From: Tautonia marina
GTDB taxonomy: Bacteria; Planctomycetota; Planctomycetia; Isosphaerales; Isosphaeraceae
Direction: 5' to 3'
Assembly: GCF_009177065.1 (NCBI RefSeq)
Contig: NZ_WEZF01000001.1
Location: forward strand, 124,001 to 188,000
Length of the DNA: 64,000 bases
The notes below the pieces were generated by a model. That model worked only from the letters and a program-made list of their open reading frames with translations, ran no database searches and was not told the DNA's origin. The translations under genes were made by a program, and so were the position numbers. This document shows, piece after piece, positions 34,801 through 43,968 of this stretch (positions are counted from its first letter, which is position 1; each line of letters begins with the position of its first letter).

Positions 34801-36579
34801 ATGGTCACGGATGGCCGCAAGAAGGCAAGCCCTGCGGTCCAATCGAAGGTAATGACCACGCGATCGGACGGTTCGATGCCGACACAGCGCCTTTCGGGTC
34901 GATCCGCCTTGATCGTCGCCGTCTTCGGCCTGTCGATCCTGCTGGTCAACCTGGGTCGACCCTGGACCCTGACCTTTCATGAAGTGAACTTTGCCGGCCC
35001 CGCTCGGGAGTTCCTGCACTCGGGCGATTGGCTGGTGCCTCGGATCATGGGAATGCCCCTCTGGGACAAGCCCCCGTTAATGCACTGGTCGATTGCCGCC
35101 TCGCTCCTTGTCTTCGACACCGAGGCCGAATGGGCCGCCCGGCTGCCGGCGATCCTCTCCGCCGTCCTGACCAGCCTGGCCATTGCCTGGCTCGCGGCGC
35201 GTTGGTACGGCGATCGCGTGGGCCTGGTGGCCGGTCTGATCCAGTCCAGTTCGGTCTATGCGTTTATGCAAGGGCGCCTGGCCGAAGCCGACATGCTGCT
35301 CTGCGCGCTTGTGACGATGGCGATGGCCAGCTTCGCCGCGGGGGTGATTCATCGTCCGGACGCTCGACCGCCGATCGGCTGGCGGCTGGCCTATTTCGGA
35401 GCGGCGGGGCTGGCGTTTTTGGTCAAGGGGCCGATTGGCCTGGTGCTGATTGCCGTCGGCAGCGGCCTGTTTGCAATCGTTGAGCGCAAGTGGGTCGCCT
35501 GGCGATTGCTGCTTGACCCGATCGGCTGGATGCTGATGGTCGCTCTGGTGGTCGCGTGGCCTGCGGCGGCCATGCTCCGCGAGCCGGGCCTGCTCGACGT
35601 CTGGTGGCGACACAACGTCGAGCGTTTCAGCGGCGATCTGAGCGGTGGCGGCAAGGACCCCGTTTTCTACCTCTACACTGCCGCCTGGCTCGCCTTGCCC
35701 TGGACTCCCCTGGCCGTCTTCGGCGCCCTTACGAACGCGAAGACCGCACGCGAGCAGAACCAGGACAACGCGCAAGGGCGGTTCCTCCGCTGCTGGATCT
35801 TCGGCATGATGCTCGTGCTCTCCCTTTCGGCCTGGAAGCACAAGCACTACATCATTCCGGCCTTGCCTCCGCTGTCGATCTGGGCCGCGCTCGGCCTGGT
35901 TCGTCTCATGACCGGAGAGGTTGCCGACCGGCTCCAAGGCTGGCCGCTTCTGCGAACGACCCGCGTCACCATGCCGCTGCTGGCCCTGGTCGGCATCGTG
36001 GGCGGGATCATCCTCGCCTGGACGAACGCATCAGGATTGGCCCTGGCAGCTGCGGCGATCGCCTCGCTGATCGGACTCGGCCTGACGATGGCTGAGCGGT
36101 TCTGGCGAGCCGGTCGGCCCCGAGCAACCCTTGCCGCCCTGTTTGCGATGGTCTGGGGGGCGTTCGTCCTGGTCCAGTCGCTCGCAATGCCCGAGGTGGA
36201 CGATTACCGAGGGCAGTCCGAGATGGCCAAGCGGTTCGCTGCCAAGGTGCCGCCCGGCGCGGATCTGTCCGTCGTCGGAATTCCCGATCCCCAGATCACC
36301 TACTACCTGCCGATTCCGGTTCGTCGGCACGATGAGGTCGCCTCCCTCGCCGATCGGCTCGACCCCGACGCCCTCGAAAACCGGGTCTACGTCGTGGGGC
36401 CGCAATGGATTCTCAACGATCTGGAGCGTCTGGGCCGGGTCCGCCTCCTCGATCGCGCCGCAACGGTTCATCCACGAAAAGGCGAGGCCGATCGGATGCT
36501 TGCCCTCGAACTCCAGCCAGACCGCACCCGGCTTGCCTCGAAGACCCGTCCCAAGTCATCCGCCGGCCAGACCCCGTAA
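34801..36579 (+). CDS. GT39-type membrane glycosyltransferase (ArnT/PMT-like)
   Basis: A 592-residue integral membrane protein with about 11-12 hydrophobic helices. The first loop has the family's acidic residue and Pro-rich motif (TLTFHEVNFAGPAREFL, MGMPLWDKPPLMHW), and the luminal-type motif KHKHYIIPALPPLS is also typical of ArnT-like enzymes that use undecaprenyl-phosphate sugars. The C-terminal soluble part (about 480-592) is small. The start may be 34801 or 34852. It lies at one edge of the acyl-modification locus and probably glycosylates lipid or surface polymer; the acceptor is unknown. Confidence 0.87.
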   Translation: MVTDGRKKASPAVQSKVMTTRSDGSMPTQRLSGRSALIVAVFGLSILLVNLGRPWTLTFHEVNFAGPAREFLHSGDWLVPRIMGMPLWDKPPLMHWSIAASLLVFDTEAEWAARLPAILSAVLTSLAIAWLAARWYGDRVGLVAGLIQSSSVYAFMQGRLAEADMLLCALVTMAMASFAAGVIHRPDARPPIGWRLAYFGAAGLAFLVKGPIGLVLIAVGSGLFAIVERKWVAWRLLLDPIGWMLMVALVVAWPAAAMLREPGLLDVWWRHNVERFSGDLSGGGKDPVFYLYTAAWLALPWTPLAVFGALTNAKTAREQNQDNAQGRFLRCWIFGMMLVLSLSAWKHKHYIIPALPPLSIWAALGLVRLMTGEVADRLQGWPLLRTTRVTMPLLALVGIVGGIILAWTNASGLALAAAAIASLIGLGLTMAERFWRAGRPRATLAALFAMVWGAFVLVQSLAMPEVDDYRGQSEMAKRFAAKVPPGADLSVVGIPDPQITYYLPIPVRRHDEVASLADRLDPDALENRVYVVGPQWILNDLERLGRVRLLDRAATVHPRKGEADRMLALELQPDRTRLASKTRPKSSAGQTP

Positions 36580-36589
36580 CCCCTCCCCA

Positions 36590-37606
36590 TCACCCGGTCG
36601 CGGCTTCGGGGTTCGGGATTCGCGGAACTTGCGAACGATCCCAAGATGGCCGAGGGGCGACCCGGTCGAGGCGATCGGTGGGCCAGAGAAGATGCGAGAT
36701 CGCCTCGGCCGGTGCGGCGGCGATGGCGGCGTCGAGGCGGGCCAGGTAGCGATCCACCGCGTCCTGCTGACCGCCCGGAGCAAGGAACCGGGGGGGATCG
36801 ATCGTCAGCCCGAATCGACCCCCGCGCCGGTGTTCGCAGAAGATCGGCAGAACGGGCGATCCGGTCACGACCGCCAGATCGGCCCAGGCCGACTCCACCC
36901 GAACCGGTCGCCCAAGCAATCGTCCCGGACGAGCACAGCGGGAGTCCCAGGCCACATCGCCGTGAATCAAGACCGCCAGCCCTTCGAGCAGGGCCGATCG
37001 CGCCCGAAGCACCCGCAAGACCCCTTCCCCCGCCGGCATCGACCGTCGCAGGAAAAACGCCGATTGCGGGTGACGGGCCTCTCCGTCGGGGTCGTCGGGT
37101 GTGCCGGCGCGGTTGAACCAGCGTGTCAGCTCCTCCGAGACATGCCGAGGCCGTTGCAGCATCATCCGCAAGGGCACTCGACGTCGGATGAGCCAGTGCA
37201 TGGCGGCCAGGTAGCCGCCGAAGTGCGCTCCGAGCAGGATCAGACCCTTGCCGCGACCGATCGCCGCGTCGAGATGCTCGGCGCCGGTCACGTCGAACCG
37301 GCTCAGGGCGGCCTCGTCCGACAGCCCCGAAAGGAGGCAATCCCGCGCCGAGAACCGCGCGAGATTGCCCGCCAGGGCGTTTCGAGCCGTGTCGAGATCC
37401 CAGTCCGCTTCAAGCCCCTCGCGGGCGTCGGCCAGTCGAGCGGTGATCTTCCTGGCCCGCCTTGGCGAGAGGGCAACGAGACGGCCAAGGGCTTCCAGCA
37501 CGGAATCCGACCGCTCGGGACCAAGCCGTTGCAGCGCCGGGATCAAGGCCCGGTAATACCAGGGCTTCCAGCTCGTCAGATGACCGGGGATCAGCCGCAC
37601 GGACAC
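36590..37606 (-). CDS. Lysophospholipid acyltransferase-like protein (LpxL/HtrB family)
   Basis: A 338-residue protein of the LpxL/HtrB acyltransferase superfamily. The fold is visible in GKGLILLGAHFGGYLAAMHWL, where the catalytic His is H128, and in the later LIHGDVAWDS and ADLAVVTGSPVLPIFCEH. In most members H is followed four residues later by Asp or Glu (HX4D/E); here that position is L133, so the catalytic dyad is incomplete or remodelled. It is the last gene of the minus-strand acyl locus, 57 nt after the adenylation gene. It may acylate a surface lipid or act as a carrier-to-acceptor transferase. Confidence 0.78.
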   Translation of the reverse strand: MSVRLIPGHLTSWKPWYYRALIPALQRLGPERSDSVLEALGRLVALSPRRARKITARLADAREGLEADWDLDTARNALAGNLARFSARDCLLSGLSDEAALSRFDVTGAEHLDAAIGRGKGLILLGAHFGGYLAAMHWLIRRRVPLRMMLQRPRHVSEELTRWFNRAGTPDDPDGEARHPQSAFFLRRSMPAGEGVLRVLRARSALLEGLAVLIHGDVAWDSRCARPGRLLGRPVRVESAWADLAVVTGSPVLPIFCEHRRGGRFGLTIDPPRFLAPGGQQDAVDRYLARLDAAIAAAPAEAISHLLWPTDRLDRVAPRPSWDRSQVPRIPNPEAATG

Positions 37607-37663
37607 CTCGGGACGTTCCGGAATCCAATGGGTGATGCACGCCTTCCGTCTTCCTTGCCGTGG

Positions 37664-39382
37664 TCAGGCCGCCTCGGAGGAAACCTCGCCGGACACGAGC
37701 GTGATCAGCCGAGGGTAATCAATCTTGTCGGTCGAGGTGGATGGCAGCACGGGCAGAAACCGAATGGCGTCGGGAATCATATAAGTTGGCAAGTGTGCAG
37801 TACAATGACGCTTCACGGCGATGATCGAGGCTTTTTGGCCGGGTTTCATGGCCACGAAGGCCGTGATCGTCAGGCCGGCGTCGCCCGGCACGGCCACCAC
37901 CGCGGCTCGGGAGATGCCGTCGAGCCGATCGAGCGCGGCCTCGATCTCTCCCAACTCGATCCGGTAGCCTCGCTTCTTCACCATCCGGTCTCGACGCCCA
38001 TGATAGGCGAAGCAACCCCCGCCGATGTCGGCGACCAGATCCCCGGTCCGATACCAGAGTGTGCCGTCGGGAGCTTCGATGAAGGCCGATTCCGTCAGGT
38101 CGTCTCGCCCGAAGTATCCGCGCATCACGCCCGGCCCGGCAATGAGCAGTTCTCCTTCGTCCCCCTCGGGCACGTCGTCCCCTTGCTCATCGACCACTCG
38201 GGCCTGAAGCGGCGGGCAGACCGGGCCGATCGGGAAGGCTTCAGTCCGGTCGTCGGCGATCGAGGCCGGAATTCGGTACGCCGTGCAGACGTTCGTCTCC
38301 GTCGGCCCGTACAGGTTCCAGAGCGTTGCCGACGGCCAGAGCTTGCGCAGCCGCTTCAACTGAGTGATCGGGAACACCTCTCCCGCAAAAAGCACGAGCG
38401 AGGGAACAGGGAACCCCGGCCGATCGAGGCGGCCGAACTCGGCCATCAGACCGAGAATCGACGGCGCAGAGTACCAGACGTCAATCTGCCGCTCGGCCAG
38501 GAAATCACCGAGCCGAACCGGATCTTTCCCCAGCCCTTCGCTCACGAGAACGAGCGTCCCGCCCGCCCGGCACGAGGCATAAAGGTCAAAGACCGACAGA
38601 TCAAAATGAAACGGAGCATGCGAGGCAAACCGTCGCCCCGGCTCCTGGCCGAACTCCGATACGCACCAGTCGAGGAAACTCAAGGCATTCTGATGCGTTA
38701 GGGTCACTCCCTTGGGCGTTCCGGTCGATCCCGAGGTGTACAGGATGTACGCCACATCGCCATCGAACCGGGGGGAGGGATCGGGCGTCGGGGCCTCGTC
38801 AGCCATCACCTCGTCCCAGGTCGCGCAATCGTCGTCGGTCGTTTCTCCCACGACGATCAACTTGGGCAGGGGACCGGGGCCAGCCCAGGCGCTGCGGAGC
38901 GACTCGACCAGTGAAGCATGAATCACAATCGTCTTGACGAAGGCGTCGGCCAGAATCCCCGCTCCTCGGGCGACCGGAGCGGTGGCATCGACCGGCACAT
39001 AGGCGGCACCGGCGCGAAGGATGCCGTGAATGGCCGCGACCGCCTCCAGCGATTTCGGCAGCATCAGCCCGACACGGTCCCCTCGGCCTACGCCATAGCG
39101 CGCCAGTCGGGCGTCGAGCCGATCGGCCGCGTGGTCAAGCTGGGCATAGGTCAGCGTCTGACCCGCTTCGGTTTCGACCGCGACCCGGTCGGGCCATCGG
39201 TTCGCGGCGCGATCGAGCAACTGGGCCAGGTGGATCGTCTCCCGAGGAGCCAGGACCGGCCGGTGCGCCGGATGCCCGGCATCGACCCGGCGATCGGGGT
39301 GGAAGCGAATCGACGATCCGGCCGGCGCGGAGGTCGAGCGATCGCTGGAAGTCCACGGTTGAGCGATACGGTGAGGTTGCAT
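37664..39382 (-). CDS. Stand-alone amino-acid adenylation enzyme (DltA/NRPS A-domain-like)
   Basis: A 572-residue ANL-superfamily adenylation protein. Core motifs are A3 YTSGSTGTPKG (215-225), A4 HFDLSVFD with D261, A5 LYGPTETN (357-364), A7 YRTGDL, and A10 ending in STDKIDYP with the catalytic Lys. The Asp in A4 normally holds the alpha-amino group, so an amino acid substrate is likely. No carrier (PCP/ACP) domain follows. ATG 39382 has AAGGGA 9 nt upstream; a second ATG at 39406 is possible. It lies downstream of the MBOAT-SGNH-SGNH genes, like DltA in D-alanylation operons. Confidence 0.87.
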   Translation of the reverse strand: MQPHRIAQPWTSSDRSTSAPAGSSIRFHPDRRVDAGHPAHRPVLAPRETIHLAQLLDRAANRWPDRVAVETEAGQTLTYAQLDHAADRLDARLARYGVGRGDRVGLMLPKSLEAVAAIHGILRAGAAYVPVDATAPVARGAGILADAFVKTIVIHASLVESLRSAWAGPGPLPKLIVVGETTDDDCATWDEVMADEAPTPDPSPRFDGDVAYILYTSGSTGTPKGVTLTHQNALSFLDWCVSEFGQEPGRRFASHAPFHFDLSVFDLYASCRAGGTLVLVSEGLGKDPVRLGDFLAERQIDVWYSAPSILGLMAEFGRLDRPGFPVPSLVLFAGEVFPITQLKRLRKLWPSATLWNLYGPTETNVCTAYRIPASIADDRTEAFPIGPVCPPLQARVVDEQGDDVPEGDEGELLIAGPGVMRGYFGRDDLTESAFIEAPDGTLWYRTGDLVADIGGGCFAYHGRRDRMVKKRGYRIELGEIEAALDRLDGISRAAVVAVPGDAGLTITAFVAMKPGQKASIIAVKRHCTAHLPTYMIPDAIRFLPVLPSTSTDKIDYPRLITLVSGEVSSEAA

Positions 39383-39509
39383 GGTCGTCAGTCCCTTGAC
39401 GGTCATCGCAGGAAGGGTCACGAGTGGGAGATGTGAGCGAGTGGCGGTCAAGCCGATCGTTGCATGCCGATCATCCCGATCGGCAAGGGCCCAGGCACCG
39501 CGATTTCGG

Positions 39510-40745
39510 TCAGTTCTCGTCGAGATTGGCGAGCGGAGGCTCTGAGAGCAAACGTCCCCCGCCTTCGGCCTCGAGCAAGAGCTTCGAAAGCTCGCGATCC
39601 GCCACGAGGGCGCGGGCCAGTTCGAGGAAGATCAAGCGATGGCCTTCGGCGTTCGGGTGGTCGTCCCACGGAGCAAGCGCGAGCGAGGACGGGTCCTCGT
39701 CGTCAAACGCTCCGGTCAGGTCGAGCTGCCGAATGCCATGACGGCGGGCCATTTCGTGGTGCCGGTTCACCCCTTCGTCCCGGTCGCCGGGAAGGTCCGA
39801 CAGACCGGCCCGAGGAATGATGAGGTAGACCAGGGGCACCCGCCGAGCACGACACTCGGAGGCAAGGGTGCCGACCGCGCCGTCACAGAGGGTCCAGAGG
39901 TGCGGCGCCAGTTTCGCCTTCAAGCGGCTGCGCCGCCTGAGCCGGCCCTCGGGGTCGAGGGCCAAATCGTCCTCGGTCAGGGCGGCCACGTCAAGAATCG
40001 CCCTGACGAAATCGTACGTCGGGTCGGCCCGATAGCGCAGGAGATCGCAGAGGTGAATCTCCGAGAGCCTCGGGTCGAGCATCGTGCCCGAGTAGAGCAC
40101 CAGATCCGGATCGAAATCGGCCGCGAAGGTGCGGAATCGTTCCAGCCGTTGGGCCGGTCCATGCGCGGCCATGGCGAAATTGAGAACCTCGAACTTGCGA
40201 TCCAACCCAATCTTCACCGCGCGAGCGTTGAGCCATTCTTCCAGCCAGTTTTCGTAGGTCCCCGCCACATCGACGCCCCAGCCCATATCGATCGATGAGC
40301 CCAGCAGGACGATTCGGAATGTTCCGGGAGGCTTGCTGACCTGATAGCCTTCCAGATCCCGCAATCCATGCTCATTCGTGGTGAACACATGGTCGAAAAC
40401 CGGCTTGCGGATATTCGGATAGAGCTGGAACTGAATGAACGAGTCGGGAATGTAGTGGGTGGCTCCCATGTCGTGAAAGCTGACCCATCGACCGGGCTTG
40501 CCCAGCAGGCGCAAGGCGACCTCGTCCGTGGCCCGGTCTTCGGGATCACCACGGTTGATCAGCCCTTCGTAATAGCCGCCCGCGTTGGCTTCGCGGTCGG
40601 CCCGATTGGCCTCGGCCGATCGCAAGCTCTGCATGGCGGTGCGCGCTCGACCCACCGGCCAGTCGATCAGGCCCAGGGTGAGCAGGGCAGCCGAGACAAG
40701 CAGGGCCGACAGCAAGGGGGCTCGAACGGCGAGGTTCCGGGTCAT
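39510..40745 (-). CDS. SGNH-hydrolase-like membrane-anchored protein, GSS variant
   Basis: A 411-residue protein with an N-terminal hydrophobic anchor (about 8-27), so the main domain faces the periplasm. The nucleophile block reads LLGSSIDMGWGV: the usual Asp of GDS is Ser150 and the nucleophile would be Ser151. The His block is DDHPNAEGH. It belongs with SGNH partners of MBOAT acyltransferases (AlgJ/AlgX, DltD-like). Its ATG overlaps the stop of the upstream SGNH gene (ATGA). It is paralogous in layout to that neighbour but quite divergent. Confidence 0.82.
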   Translation of the reverse strand: MTRNLAVRAPLLSALLVSAALLTLGLIDWPVGRARTAMQSLRSAEANRADREANAGGYYEGLINRGDPEDRATDEVALRLLGKPGRWVSFHDMGATHYIPDSFIQFQLYPNIRKPVFDHVFTTNEHGLRDLEGYQVSKPPGTFRIVLLGSSIDMGWGVDVAGTYENWLEEWLNARAVKIGLDRKFEVLNFAMAAHGPAQRLERFRTFAADFDPDLVLYSGTMLDPRLSEIHLCDLLRYRADPTYDFVRAILDVAALTEDDLALDPEGRLRRRSRLKAKLAPHLWTLCDGAVGTLASECRARRVPLVYLIIPRAGLSDLPGDRDEGVNRHHEMARRHGIRQLDLTGAFDDEDPSSLALAPWDDHPNAEGHRLIFLELARALVADRELSKLLLEAEGGGRLLSEPPLANLDEN

Positions 40746-41902
40746 CGGTGAACGGCTCCCCCGGCCGATCCGGGCCGGCTCGGTTGGGTCCAGGGGACAC
40801 CCGGCCGGTCGGCCAGGGCCTCCTCCAGGTGTCGGGCGAGGATGGCGTGCCCTTCGGCGTTCGGGTGGTAGTCGTCCGGCCCGATGGCCAGGAGGTTCGG
40901 GTCGAGGCCGTCGAAGGCGTCGGACAGGTCGATCACCGGATCAAATCCCGACGCGATCGCCAGGTCCACCAGTGACCGACGTTCCGACTCGCTCAGCGAT
41001 CGACCCACCCGGGGCAGCAAGATCCAGGCGACCGGAACCCCTCGGCCGCGGCAATCCGCGGCCAGCGTCTGATACACGTCGGAGAGAATCCGAAATCGCT
41101 CGGATTCCAGGCCGTTCTTGATCTGCCTGGCGCTCGCTCCTGGTTTTAGCCCGGCAGAGTTGATGGCGTCTTGATAAATCGGGATGTCCCAGCCGAACCC
41201 CGCGGTCATCAACCGTCGGAGCCGCCGCTCGTCCCAGTCAAGGTCGGCGGCGGTCGCTTGCACGATCACCAGGTCGGGCGCGAGCAGCCAGCCGAGGCGC
41301 TCCAGATGCTCGCGCCGTTGGCCCGGCGAGTAGCCGGGAACGCAGAGGTTCAGGATCTCAATCCGAGGGCCGCCGACCACGGTCGATCGAGCGTTCAGGG
41401 CCTGTTCCAGCCTCGGCTCGAACCCTTCGCCATCATGCACGCCCCAGCCGACGCCGATGGAATCGCCGATCAGAACCGCTCGAACGGTCCCCTCCGGCTT
41501 CTCGGCGTCGTACTCCTGGTCGCGTAGGCCAAGGGCATTGGTCGTCCAGTGGGCCTGTTGAAAGATGGTCGTGAACGACGGCGTCAGGACGCACTCACGC
41601 ATATCCTCAACCGGTTGCGCCAGGTCCGTCGCCTTGAACGGCGGTGGTTTGGCCGGAGCGGACGCAAGCGACTGACCGTCGAGCCGTCGTCCCGTATCGA
41701 GCAGGTGCTCATAGTAGCCGGCCTCCATGCGGTCGAGGTCGACCGAATTCTTCCCGGCAAGCAAGAACGAATCGGTCACGCCGGGGCGGAACGAATCGGG
41801 GGCCAATCCCCAGCAGAGCAGGGCCGCTGCCAGCGCGAACTGGCGACGAAGGGAACGAGTCCCCGTCGAGATTGCACCGGCAGGGCGAGGAGTTGCGCTC
41901 AC
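40742..41902 (-). CDS. SGNH-hydrolase-like membrane-anchored protein, GDS type
   Basis: A 386-residue protein with a hydrophobic segment near 20-40 and a periplasmic SGNH domain. The nucleophile block is VLIGDSIGVGWGV, block III includes PGYSPGQRREHL, and the His block is DDYHPNAEGH. All catalytic elements are present, unlike in its neighbour. GTG 41902 overlaps the MBOAT stop (GTGA), so translation is coupled. Such a protein would transfer the acyl or aminoacyl group delivered by the MBOAT onto an external polymer. Confidence 0.85.
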   Translation of the reverse strand: MSATPRPAGAISTGTRSLRRQFALAAALLCWGLAPDSFRPGVTDSFLLAGKNSVDLDRMEAGYYEHLLDTGRRLDGQSLASAPAKPPPFKATDLAQPVEDMRECVLTPSFTTIFQQAHWTTNALGLRDQEYDAEKPEGTVRAVLIGDSIGVGWGVHDGEGFEPRLEQALNARSTVVGGPRIEILNLCVPGYSPGQRREHLERLGWLLAPDLVIVQATAADLDWDERRLRRLMTAGFGWDIPIYQDAINSAGLKPGASARQIKNGLESERFRILSDVYQTLAADCRGRGVPVAWILLPRVGRSLSESERRSLVDLAIASGFDPVIDLSDAFDGLDPNLLAIGPDDYHPNAEGHAILARHLEEALADRPGVPWTQPSRPGSAGGAVHR

Positions 41903-43293
41903 GATCCCAACCCCCGGCGCAGCATGGCCAACCAGGCGTCGAGGCTCGGGCTGGTCCAGAGCGACCAGAGCAAGGAGATGGTGACGAACGTCGCCGCCAC
42001 CTTCGCCGAGCGGACCAGGCCGTCTTGCACGCGGGACGAGGTCGAAGGTGCTGTCACCACCTTGCGGCGAACCCGCGAGCGCCGGGCGTCGAGCTGCACG
42101 TTGATCAGCACAAAGACGCCCAGGATGCTCCAGAACAGGGCATCCGGCACGCTGAAGTGCCACGATCCGCTCAGCCAGAACGACTGGTACGCATGCAAGA
42201 ACCACGTGGCGACGAACACCACGGTCGTTGCCGCCGCCAGCGCCTGCCATTGCGGCCGGCGCTTCAGGCGGAACGCCACCGGATTGAAGAAGACGCGGAC
42301 CATGAAGTCTTTCCAGTAGATGTTGATCCGTCGCCAGTAGTCGGTGAAGCTCGTCGCCAGCAAGTAATGATGATGCGTCTCGGGCAGCTTGAACCCGAAC
42401 AGGTGCAGCATGCCGCACGCAATGTGAAACTGCCCCGATACGTGCAGGTAAAGCAGATAATTGCACGAGAGGAACCGTGCCAGGCTACCGGGTCCAGCCA
42501 CCTGATCGGGGCTGATCAACAACTCGTGGTAGACGAGACGATAGAGCAGCAAATGAACGAATCCCCGCAGCATCATCTTCAGGCCGTCACGCTGAACCGC
42601 GTGAATCTCTCCCGAGAAATACCCGCGCTGCATCGTCCGGTAGTCAACGACCGGAAAATGCAGGAAGCAGTAATTCGGCAGCAGGAAGAAATAGCTCAGC
42701 ACATCGCTCGTGGGCTCGGCCTTCTGCGCATGCTTCAACTCATATAGGAAAATGATCAGCCGAAACATGAACATAGTGCCGAGAATCGGCAGGACCGGCG
42801 ACGGCAAGCTCGACTCGATCACCCCCGCCTGAATCAGACCCAGGCCAATCCCCACGCCCAGCACGCCGGCCACCTTGGCCAGCCAGGGCAGGGGAGTCAG
42901 GCAGAGGCCGATCAGACCCAGAGCAATCGGCAGGACCACCACCGCCGTCGAGACACCGAAGACCCACACCAGGCCCACGATCGAGGCGCCGATGAAGAAG
43001 GGTTTCTTCCACCGAAACGGCAAGAGGTAGTGAACCGGAAGGGCCGCGGCCGCAATCGCCAGCAAGAGGTGAAAGCCTCGCCCCTCAAGGTTGTACACAT
43101 GGGCAAGCCCCACCAGCAGCCCAAGCTGAAGCATCACCGGCAGAAAGTGCCGAAGGCTTCGGCGGCAGGTCTCCGGCTCGCCGGGAAAGAGTCCGGGCGT
43201 TCGGGGAAGGGGTTGGGTCTCGGTGCGCTCGCGAACGAACCGACGATGAGGCGCGCGAGGTGGCGCGACAATCCTGGTCATGGCGAGCCGCAT
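41899..43293 (-). CDS. MBOAT-family O-acyltransferase (DltB/AlgI-like)
   Basis: A 464-residue polytopic membrane protein. Family landmarks are FTDYWRRINIYWKDFMVRVFF near 316-336, matching the SPSDFWRRWHISL region of AlgI/DltB, and the catalytic His, H367, in TWFLHAYQSFWLSGSW. MBOATs pass acyl groups across the membrane from a cytoplasmic donor. ATG 43293 is chosen because AAGGGGG lies upstream and the frame before it is not protein-like. It is the first gene of the MBOAT-SGNH-SGNH-adenylation-LPLAT run. Confidence 0.88.
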   Translation of the reverse strand: MRLAMTRIVAPPRAPHRRFVRERTETQPLPRTPGLFPGEPETCRRSLRHFLPVMLQLGLLVGLAHVYNLEGRGFHLLLAIAAAALPVHYLLPFRWKKPFFIGASIVGLVWVFGVSTAVVVLPIALGLIGLCLTPLPWLAKVAGVLGVGIGLGLIQAGVIESSLPSPVLPILGTMFMFRLIIFLYELKHAQKAEPTSDVLSYFFLLPNYCFLHFPVVDYRTMQRGYFSGEIHAVQRDGLKMMLRGFVHLLLYRLVYHELLISPDQVAGPGSLARFLSCNYLLYLHVSGQFHIACGMLHLFGFKLPETHHHYLLATSFTDYWRRINIYWKDFMVRVFFNPVAFRLKRRPQWQALAAATTVVFVATWFLHAYQSFWLSGSWHFSVPDALFWSILGVFVLINVQLDARRSRVRRKVVTAPSTSSRVQDGLVRSAKVAATFVTISLLWSLWTSPSLDAWLAMLRRGLGS

Positions 43294-43968
43294 GGGGCCA
43301 TCCCCCTTCCATGGCGGACGAATGATTCGGCTTCGGGTGCGTCGGGATCGGCCGGAATGGGCGATCATCACAGACGCTCGACGCAACGGGTCGATGCTCG
43401 AAAAAACGGCGAGCGGTGTGTCGGGCCGCGATCCCCGTTTGCAAAAAGACCTTGAAAGACGTGGACAGGTGCCGTGATGCAAGGGGGCCGGGCCATCCCT
43501 GTGCCCGTTGGTGCCCCCTTGCCATCGCATCCGTGCGTCCTTCCGACACCCTTCGACGAACCGCGGTACACCGAGAACATCGACGTGCGCGGCCCAGGGC
43601 GTCGTCAACCTGATCGGTCGCGTCCTGCCTCGTCGAAAAAGCGGCGAGACGCGGATCAGGTTGATTGGGGCTGGGATATACCCGAAGTTCCGCGACCCTG
43701 TCAACACGGGCCGCGCGACTTGTCTTCCCGGTTTTTTTTCTTCAATCGGCGCAATGCGAGACAGGCAAAGCGAGTGGAGCGCTTCACTGACACTCGAATT
43801 GCCGACCCCTCGTGCTCCCCTCCTTTTTGCCGAAGCGGTTCGCCTTGTCCGAGGCGATGGCTTGGGCTATTGTGCCTCAATCATCACAGAGAAACCGGCA
43901 CGCTTCGCGCCTTGTCGGCGGGCGGCAGGTTGAGCAGCGTCTGCGACGGCCAGGGAGGGCGAGTCACG
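43294..43968. other. Divergent promoter region of the acyl locus and second GT39 gene, no gene seen
   Basis: The 675-nt gap has AT-richer patches, including a run of eight T near 43731-43740. Open frames cross it, but their translations are low-complexity. It likely holds promoters for the MBOAT operon on the minus strand and the GT39 gene on the plus strand. Confidence 0.45.
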
